Source: Phallusia fumigata (lineage: Eukaryota; Chordata; Ascidiacea; Phlebobranchia; Ascidiidae). Taken from it: a DNA stretch of 25,321 bases. The notes under the pieces are model-generated. The model did not search any database. It was given only the letters and a program-made list of their open reading frames with translations, and had not been told where the DNA came from. Location of the stretch: contig QXVZ01031985.1 in NCBI GenBank assembly GCA_008931825.1, positions 1 through 25,321 of the forward strand, in the 5' to 3' direction. The translations under genes and the position numbers were made by a program. This document shows, piece by piece, positions 1 to 25,321 of the stretch (its first letter is position 1; each line of letters begins with the position of its first letter).

Positions 1-1895
1 AGAAATTCGACTCCGACCATTATTTGTAATAGCTGCTAGTTTTTTTGGCTGTACAATACAATTTTTACTAAATCAACCTAGGTTTCAAGAAGTTTTTGAC
101 TTAATAAGTAGTGAATTTTGTAACCTGTGTAATAAAAGTGAGTACAAATACTTTACAAATTTGGAATAAAACAGATTACACTAATGCAGTTTTTTCACAA
201 AATCATTAGAAAATATTATTTTATTTTTTAACCATTCACTTTGTAATGTAGAAATTACATTCCAAAGCAAATTGATTTTAGTTTTGGTTTTGCTAAAAGT
301 AAAAATAATATCTATTTCCTGCAGAGCTGATCTGTATGACACAGAAGAAATTAATGACATGTTGAACTATGAACCCTGGTGGTTGGGAGCTGGTGCGAAA
401 TCCATTGAATTTGAAGCCTATGAAAAGGATCAGTTGCTCAAATTACCAAACAAAGAATATCTGCTTCAGTATTCGGAAGAAGTGGCTGTGTATTTGGGTG
501 AGTTTTTTTGTGTTAAGTTGACAGTGGTGTCATTAATTGCAAACATGTTGTAACATGACGATGGATTACAAGGTTCACTAAACTCCCGCTGAAACAGCAT
601 TTGATGATTTTTCTTGGGTTTGCAGTTAATCAGTAGCCCAGTACTGCATAATAAAGGCAACAGTTTGACCCATCAGTAACAATTTGACCTTTTTTGTTTT
701 ACCTTTTTGTAACTGTAATGTATTTGTATGTTGTCTTGTTTTACAAAAATTTAGTCTAAACTGAAATTTTGCAATAACAAACCAACTTAAAAGTCCGAAA
801 ATCTTAATCACAGAAAGGATAAAAGCAAGTAACTCCCTGTTTACCCCTGTTAGAAATACAGAAACACAAAAAGTTGCAACTAATCTTTTTCTATGCATTT
901 TGTTTGTTTTGTAACATAACAGTATTTCCCATCATAGCACTACTTGATATTCTGTTTGGATATTGTTACGATGTGAGAACTACTGCTGATGACCATGACA
1001 ATGTTGAGTCTGCATGGACAATTAAAACTCTCAGTGCAACTTTGTCATGGTGTGACACACAAACATCTGTTCCTGACGCTTTAACAGCATGTTACAGAAG
1101 ATCTTTGTGTTATCCTCAATACAGGTACAGTTGTATTTTACTCAAAAACCACAGGTCTACTTAGTAAACAGTCACTAGCGGTGTTAGTCTAAATCTGTAT
1201 TTGAACAGTTGATTTTAGCCATATACTTTTGACAGCAAATGCCTAACTATTTTATTTTGTGCATTTCTGGTATGTTTCCCTTTTTTTGCTTACAAATACT
1301 CCTTATAAAAGCATTTCAGTGAAACCTATTTATTCTGTGCTACTCCTAGGTTCAATATTAGGTAAACATAGGTTGCCAATTTTTGTTGCCTCCCTAAATA
1401 CACTCCTCAATGTTTTACAGACACTGGCAGTTAACAAAACAAGTTGTCCGGGATGTAGTTGCTGTCATGGAGGCAGGCAGGCGATGTGTTTTGCGCTGCC
1501 TGCTGAAAATCATGCAAAAGTTTCAAAACAACAGTGACTCGCCATGTTACATATTGAACGACCTGTACATAAAAGACTACTGTGTGTGGATTCAAAAAGC
1601 TTACAAATGCGACGCAGTGTTGAATTCCCTCGCAGACGCCGTAAAACACACAGTTGTAAAGAAATCCAGTTTAAATTTGGATATAAACTACTTTGAGGAA
1701 GCTGCCCGACTTGTCCTGGAAGAAGAAACAAGTAAAACTGGAGAAAACAATGAAGACAGTGAAACTAGAACGCTATGTGATGATGACTTGGTTGACAAAT
1801 TAATGGCTGTATCGTTAAACGATTCCTCTTCTGTTGCTGCCACTGGTAAAGTAACAAAACCGTTAATTGAAGAAATAAACGACGTTGGTCCGTGA
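1..1895 (+). CDS. SHQ1: SHQ1, H/ACA snoRNP assembly factor, C-terminal part (4 exons, 5' partial)
   Basis: SHQ1 is the chaperone that holds dyskerin (NAP57/Cbf5) before H/ACA snoRNP assembly. The visible exons are 1-25, 325-497, 923-1124 and 1421-1895, with stop TGA at 1893-1895. All introns are GT-AG and phases agree, giving about 290 residues. Exon 1-25 ends in KFDSDHY, and the next exon continues ADLYDTEEINDML and NYEPWW, matching the start of the Shq1-specific domain in animal SHQ1. Further family blocks are LLDILFGYCYDVR, NVESAWTIKTLS, RRSLCYPQYR and ILNDLYIKDYCVWIQK. The N-terminal CS domain must lie left of the window. The tail after the helical domain is short and acidic and ends in a PLIEEIN motif, also seen in the human protein. 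The visible length is complete at the C terminus. The gene lies upstream of and in the same direction as the RPL4 fragment, but 1.8 kb away, so co-transcription is not indicated. No frameshift was seen. Confidence 0.93.
26..1420 (+). other. SHQ1 introns
   Basis: The introns are 26-324, 498-922 and 1125-1420. Donors read gtaata, gtgagt and gtacag; acceptors read tgcag, aacag and tacag. They are T-rich. I see no RNA gene, repeat or further exon in them. Open frames that run across these introns are extensions of the exon frames. Confidence 0.75.
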
Positions 1896-1897
1896 TT

Positions 1898-1903
1898 AAT
1901 AAA
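1898..1903 (+). terminator. Candidate SHQ1 poly(A) signal AATAAA
   Basis: An AATAAA hexamer begins three bases after the SHQ1 stop codon. If used, it gives a 3' UTR of only some 20-40 bases, which is short but possible in a compact genome. No better signal was seen nearby. Confidence 0.45.
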
Positions 1904-2265
1904 ACGAAATTGAAAATCGGAATCGAAAGAATCGTAGCGCACAAAAACCCATGAAACAGTTGTTAAACACGTTTGTGATTGTTTGTGTGGATTTGAGCAA
2001 CTTTGCTCGCCCAGATCTTTATTTTTCGGAAGTTTGGTTTGATGATCGAATGTATTTTCGCAAAATACGCAACAACTGTGTACGAAGACGGTAGCAGCAC
2101 AGTAGACTGTTTGTGACAGTTTCCTTTACACCCAGTGCAAGAAAAAAGGTATTAAGACAAAAAAAAGATAGTCGAGAAAAAGGTATTCGACCTTCAGTGT
2201 TGGATTAGTTTATTTTACCCTGCTCGGCACAAATTTTTAAGATATTTAGGGAAACTCCCCTGCAG

Positions 2266-2282
2266 CAGAGAGAGAGAGAGAT
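2266..2282. repeat. Short AG microsatellite
   Basis: An uninterrupted run of about seven to eight AG units, followed by ATATAG, in the SHQ1-RPL4 spacer. No function is implied. Confidence 0.7.
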
Positions 2283-2691
2283 ATAGTGCAACTGGCTTTT
2301 TGTGAGACGGGTTGTACTGGGTTTGGGTCAAGAGTCAGTCTGTTGATTGTTACTCCTTCATAATAGTACATAGGCCTATGACTCGTTAATAACGCCCAAA
2401 ATTTCGGTTGGGGTGGGACTTGTATTCATTTGTCCCCCCCCCAATATTTTTGTTTCGATTGTTTCAAGAAAATGTTACGGATCTGTTTTATTAAGGATTT
2501 ATTAAGAAACCCCAAAGAACCCTCTTGTTTAACTGTTTAAAGCGGGTTCAAAACTGGTTTACTGTTGCATTAAAACAATTTTAGCAATTTTCAAAAACTT
2601 TTGAAACAGTTAGGCGATCACAAACAGTTTTAACGGCGTTTAAGACCGTCTCAGCCGAAATGTAACCCATTTTCTGCGACATAAAAATCTG

Positions 2692-2719
2692 TGACGTCAT
2701 AACTTTCAATATGACGTCA
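2692..2719. promoter_or_regulatory. Paired CRE-like sites forming a 28-bp palindrome
   Basis: Two perfect TGACGTCA octamers (2692-2699 and 2712-2719) form ten-base inverted arms, TGACGTCATA and TATGACGTCA, around an eight-base centre. TGACGTCA is the full consensus bound by CREB/ATF-type bZIP factors. The position suits a promoter for a + strand gene downstream, but the RPL4 5' exons are absent, so the target is unknown. It could instead be part of an old transposon: a similar octamer lies inside the hAT element at 21178-21185. Confidence 0.4.
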
Positions 2720-3097
2720 TCTGCACAAAAATTACTCCTCCCAGCACGTTTTTGTCTTTGTCAGAACCGAATGATCGACTTTTAACGCTATAGGTATCCC
2801 GCTGTCAACAAATATTTTTTCTACATATACTGCCCTTGTGTATGGCGAAATAAAGTAAATTAAAAAAAGATAGTTTGGGTTTTTAGTTGTAATAGTGGAC
2901 AAACATCTGGGATTGTGCACCTCTACCATAAAATTTGTCAAAATAATGATCCCTATTATAGCACGCATATTTTCACAATTCCAAACTGGAACGCTGCCGG
3001 TCAGGCAGCAACATCTTGACTGGAAAAGGCGTACGAAAGCGTGTAAACTTAAATACAACATAACAATAAGCTTGGCGCAAAAGCCATAGTTTTTCAN

Positions 3098-3271
3098 ATG
3101 GCAGAAAGACTAAGTAGTAGTTACGAATTCAGAATATTAAGGAGTCCTCCATTAAATTTTGACAGACTGCCATATATGGTTCTAAATAACAAAACAACAC
3201 AGAAGGATCAAATTTTTAACTTTGTGAAGCCCAAATCTATGCCTTCTAGCAGATATCTTGTAACCGATTGA
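3098..3271 (+). other. Unassigned 57-codon ORF directly after an ambiguous base
   Basis: An ATG at 3098 opens a 57-residue frame ending in TGA at 3269-3271. It starts MAERLSSSYEFRILR and contains FDRLPYMVLNNK. Its composition looks protein-like, with few low-complexity runs. I do not recognise a family. The frame stays open upstream through the N at 3097 to about 3053, so the ATG may not be the start. It could be an exon of an unknown gene, a transposon remnant or chance. Confidence 0.2.
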
Positions 3272-3669
3272 CATTTATTTTAACTCAGATAAACGTTTAC
3301 CTACAAAAGGTTTATAAAACTTTAATGTGAAAAGCTTAAAAGCAGCTAGGCAACTTCTATTTTATGCACTGATCCAATCCTGCCATAAATTTGTGACTGT
3401 AAAAGTTTCACAGTCGATGATGGTATTTCAATTTTTCCTCATGTACAGGTGATGTTCCTTTCCTTGTGACTCGATGTTCTGCTTTGAACATTTCAATACA
3501 TTTATTAAAAGTACATTTATAATTTAACTGCAACCAACGAAACGATGCATCAAGCATTTCATTATTTTTGTGTCGAACTTGCTTTGTATGGGTTTTCAGG
3601 TTCTGGCTCCCTCGCATTTAGTATGGTTGTGCTGTAATTTATTTATCAAGAGTTTTCTATTGTGTTCAG

Positions 3670-5928
3670 GTATTACCCTGATCAGTGTGGATCGCCTTAA
3701 CCTGCTCAAAATCGCTCCTGGTGGTCATGTTGGTCGGTTCATTATTTGGACTGAAAGTGCCCTGAGGTTAGTTTGTTGTTGCCCTTAACAATGTGCCAAT
3801 AGGTTTATAATACTCGAGGAAAAGCAAATACAGTTTTAATATGTACGTTTTTTCATGGTGTCATGAAAAATAATGTCCACAAAGTTTTTGCTGATGATGC
3901 TTGTCAATTTTTTATTAAAACAAATTGAGTGTGCTAAGTTTTCCAACAATTCTTTTCTTTAACTTTTTAATTTTTTTTTAAAATTTTTGAAAGTGTATTT
4001 TATTTGTCAACAGGCGTTTGGACAACATTTATGGTTCATGGAGAAAGCCATCTGTTGAAAAATCCAACTTCAACCTGCCGATGCCAAAAATGACCTGCAC
4101 TGATTTAAGTAAGATCCTTCAATCTACCGAAGTGAAGTCAGCTCTTCGAGCACCTAAGTAAGTGTTAAAACAAAGAAAAAAAGAATAAATTGTGTACAAA
4201 ATCTTTGCTTTAAATCATGTGACACTAATCATTATGGGCCCCCTCGTTTATTTTTACTTTGCTTTTTTTACTTTTTCTCCCTTGTAGGTTTGTCTATGCA
4301 CTTTTGACATGAACTAGTTAAACAATTTAAATGAAAGTTTTACAGCCGGTAGTTATGATCATGGTGTCTGTCTGTCACAGCCCCACTTGTGACCCCACTT
4401 GCCCCAAAATAGTAAAACAACATTTCTATGCTGAAATTCACACACCACAACTGAATATTTTCTGCATGTGGTGCTTTACTGTTCATTGAGTGCTTTTAAA
4501 CTACTTGTTTGAGTTAAAGGAAACTTTAACAGATTGCAGTCAAGGGGTATATGTGTGTGTGTACAGTGTGTCACTAATTTGGTGACCGCAAGTGGTTAAC
4601 CATACCATGAAAAGCATGTGACCCAAATATTACAGTAAATATACACAATTTTGAAATTGGTTTAAGGTGTATGTGGAATAGCAATGCGTTAAATCCCTTC
4701 TAGTTTTTTAATGTTTTGCTGCAGGATGACGTTTTACCACTCTAAAAATGTAGCCCTTGGTTTGGTGACATGCTGTGCAGAGCCATGAATTAGGAAGTTT
4801 TGTAACAGTCTGTGTTAAAATAAGCATTTATATTACCATGGCTTCACTTCCTGAAGGGGACACGAATTGTTTTCACTCTTAATTTTTTTATTACAACTTG
4901 ACCAAGAAAAGTGAAACTGGGTGAAATTCAACAGCTATTAGGTCACGATGTGACAACTTTAGTTTGATGAAACTTTTTTAAGTGTTGAGTTGCATCAAAT
5001 CTAAATTGTTTTTAAAACATCTGTATATTGGGTTAATATGATTAGTTTGTTTCATCACTATGCCCTGGTGGTTGCCCTGCTGGGCCCTTCAAATGATCAA
5101 ATTAACAAACACTGCCTGAATAAGTTTACTTTTAATATACTGTTGATGGTTGGTTGGTTGTAAGCAGGGCTAGAAAAAATGAAAATTTCCTGGGAAGCCA
5201 ACATAAATTTCACGCCAATTTTCGGCAAATTCCCTAAGTTCCTATATGTAACAGGAATATTAAACTAATAGATGTTACAAAAACAAAAAAATTCCCGTGA
5301 GTAGGACTAATTTCCCGGGATGGAGCTTCCCCATTTCCCCACTTTTTCCCACCATGGTTGTAAGCATAATTATCAAACTAGTTGCTGCTGTTTTGTACAG
5401 TTTATAAAGGTATCCTACAATTTTTGGAATTTGACTAAAAATATGCATAATTTTGTATGTGTGGGGTACAAAATAAAGTAAAACTTTGTATGTGTGGGGT
5501 CATGTCCCATTTGTTTCTGTCTGCAAAAAAAATCATGTCATAAAAGGGTCAGGTAACTATGAGACCCAATGTAAAACAATTTGGAAAATAAACATAGTTT
5601 TAAAGAAGGTTAGGGTATGTGGAGTGGCAATAGGATGAAAGTCACCCTTCCAGTTTATTGATGGCATTGGTACGCCATGAATATACCCAACATTCAAATG
5701 TTCATTCATGCAAAATTTATGCCTTTGATGGTTATCACATTGGGGTAAAAATATATTTTCATTATCAGACGTGGTCTTACTCGTCGTTCAGCGAAGAAGA
5801 ACCCACTGAAGAACATCCGAGTCATGTTGAAGTTGAATCCAGCAGCTGCTGCTGTGAAACGTGCTGCTATGTTATTGCAGGAAAAACGACTTCGGGAGAA
5901 GGCAGAGAAAAATGCCAAAAAAGCATAA
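3670..5928 (+). CDS. RPL4: Ribosomal protein L4 (uL4), C-terminal three exons only
   Basis: RPL4/uL4 is a protein of the large cytosolic ribosomal subunit. Exons are 3670-3766, 4014-4157 and 5769-5928 (stop TAA at 5926-5928); GT-AG introns and phases agree. The encoded 133 residues begin [20 protein letters not shown] and continue with [21 protein letters not shown], then [19 protein letters not shown] and [16 protein letters not shown], which match eukaryotic L4 closely. The protein ends soon after the last conserved block with a Lys/Ala-rich tail, close in length to the yeast protein and without the long vertebrate tail. Roughly the first 220 residues expected of the family are not encoded in 1896-3669. 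That means either a missing assembly segment near the N at 3097, a partial duplicate, or very distant exons. The exons themselves show no stop or frameshift. Confidence 0.93.
4655..4735. repeat. Fragment of dispersed repeat family C
   Basis: The stretch with GTATGTGGAATAGCAAT and CCCTTCTAGTTTTTT resembles 5610-5665 (GTATGTGGAGTGGCAAT, CCCTTCCAGTTTATT) in the same orientation. It is an old, partial copy in the RPL4 intron. Confidence 0.45.
5165..5356 (+). mobile_element. hAT-like MITE, family A, copy 1 (192 bp)
   Basis: It starts CAGGGCTAGAAAAA and ends TTTTTCCCACCATG, and is flanked by an exact 8-bp duplication GTTGTAAG (5157-5164 and 5357-5364). The termini are imperfect inverted repeats. 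It matches 24442-24657 in the opposite orientation along nearly its whole length. It has no coding capacity, so it is a non-autonomous element moved by a hAT-type transposase (8-bp duplications are the hallmark). Confidence 0.85.
5436..5690. repeat. Dispersed repeat family C, copy in the RPL4 intron
   Basis: It contains AACTTTGTATGTGTGGGG, CAATG-flanked GAGACC, AATCATGTCATAAAAGGGTC and CACCCTTCCAGTTTATTGATG, which recur in the reverse complement of 14565-14795. A short internal duplication (TTTGTATGTGTGGGGT) occurs twice within 5450-5502. Ends are not well defined and no target duplication was seen. The class is unknown. Confidence 0.7.
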
Positions 5929-5941
5929 ACTTTGTGCTTGA

Positions 5942-5947
5942 AATAAA
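5942..5947 (+). terminator. RPL4 poly(A) signal AATAAA
   Basis: A canonical hexamer 13 bases after the RPL4 stop codon, which gives the very short 3' UTR usual for ribosomal protein genes. Confidence 0.75.
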
Positions 5948-6372
5948 AATTGTCAAAACCAATGGTGTGATTTATTTTCAAAATATTTTTACAATTTCCA
6001 GTATGAACTGATGTGCAGTGCCTTGGCCAGTGAAACATTAGTGTGGGTCAAATATTTTGTAGGTAAACAGATTTTGCTACACCCGGATAAGTGCTCAATT
6101 TTTTTTGCAAACATTGTTTGGTGTTTTTTAGCAAATAGTAAAGTTTGTGAGAAGATTTTGGGGGTTGAGGGTGTTGACTGATTTTGGGCCATGAATGCCC
6201 CGTTTTTGAATTATTTCTCACTTCAATTCACTGATAATAGCCAAATAAAAAAACAAAACAGTTATGCTCTAACCAAACGAGTCCGATTATTGACTGCCCT
6301 TGCTATTTATTTAGATTACCTGTGTAGAGGATTTACATTTCGATCAGTTTGGAACTTATTAAAAAATAAATA

Positions 6373-6378
6373 TTTATT
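6373..6378 (-). terminator. CFAP46 poly(A) signal (AATAAA on the minus strand)
   Basis: TTTATT on the + strand lies about 45 bases beyond the CFAP46 stop. A second copy is at 6306-6311. Either could set the 3' end. Confidence 0.6.
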
Positions 6379-6422
6379 AAAGTCCAGCAAAACAACAGAC
6401 AAAAACATAAAACCAACACTTT

Positions 6423-25321
<18,899 letters not shown>

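Larger units (their letters stand above)
1896..3669. other. Intergenic stretch between SHQ1 and the RPL4 fragment
   Basis: About 1.8 kb with no exon I can assign. It contains a short AG dinucleotide run near 2266-2281, a C9 run near 2435, a 28-base CRE-like palindrome at 2692-2719, one ambiguous base at 3097 and a 57-codon ORF at 3098-3271. I looked for the conserved middle blocks of RPL4 (the Gly/Arg-rich loop and the segment before the first visible exon) and did not find them. Part of it is probably decayed transposon sequence. Confidence 0.6.
4158..5768 (+). other. Large RPL4 intron filled with repeats
   Basis: This 1.6-kb intron (donor gtaagt, acceptor tcag) contains an intact hAT-like MITE at 5165-5356 and repeat copies at about 4655-4735 and 5436-5690 that recur elsewhere in the window. 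I looked for C/D snoRNAs because vertebrate RPL4 introns host U16 and U18, and saw no pairing of a good box C with a box D. The preceding intron, 3767-4013, is T-rich with nothing recognised. Confidence 0.65.
5929..6422. other. Tail-to-tail spacer between RPL4 and CFAP46
   Basis: About 490 bases separate two convergent stop codons. It contains poly(A) hexamers for both strands (5942-5947 on +, 6373-6378 and 6306-6311 on -). No gene or repeat was recognised. Confidence 0.7.

Noticed and set aside
3274-3669. U18/U16-like C/D snoRNA upstream of the first RPL4 exon
   Set aside because: GGTGATGTTCC and CTCGATGTTCTG recall parts of U18, but there is no good box C with a matching CTGA box D and terminal stem.
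5658-6011. 117-codon + strand frame overlapping the last RPL4 exon
   Set aside because: It reads the exon in the wrong frame; the L4 frame ([10 protein letters not shown]...) with a proper acceptor at 5768 explains the sequence.

Overview
The window is eukaryotic nuclear DNA from a draft animal genome, with one ambiguous base at 3097 and another at 14902. It is AT-rich. It holds many short GT-AG introns and many small non-autonomous transposons inside introns and intergenic DNA. The three recognisable proteins are conserved in animals. Compact introns, a short RPL4 tail, hAT-type MITEs and a cilium gene together suggest an invertebrate deuterostome, most likely an ascidian such as Ciona. That assignment is inference.

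Layout: (1) 1-1895, + strand: the last four exons of SHQ1, the chaperone that protects dyskerin during H/ACA snoRNP assembly. (2) 1896-3669: intergenic DNA with a CRE-like palindrome, a 57-codon ORF next to an ambiguous base, and no gene I can name. (3) 3670-5928, + strand: three 3' exons of ribosomal protein L4. The exons for the N-terminal half or more are not in the space upstream, which suggests an assembly defect or a gene fragment. (4) 5929-6422: a short tail-to-tail spacer with poly(A) signals for both flanking genes. (5) 6423-25321, - strand: 39 exons of CFAP46, a subunit of the C1d projection of the ciliary central apparatus. The exons join with consistent phases into one open frame of 2,045 residues that runs off the right edge and ends at a TAG at 6423-6425.

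The most interesting protein feature is the C-terminal third of CFAP46. It reads like a CHAT/separase (clan CD, caspase-like) fold in which the catalytic Gly-His-Gly is replaced by Gly-Met-Glu and the expected Cys by Ser or a neighbouring residue. It would therefore be an inactive protease fold used as structure in an axonemal protein.

The introns also carry at least five repeat families. Three hAT-like elements keep exact 8-bp target duplications and a fourth keeps one with a single mismatch. There are two inverted-repeat elements and a 13-bp-duplication insert. SHQ1 and RPL4 both serve ribosome production, but nothing here shows them to be one operon; CFAP46 is functionally unrelated and convergent.
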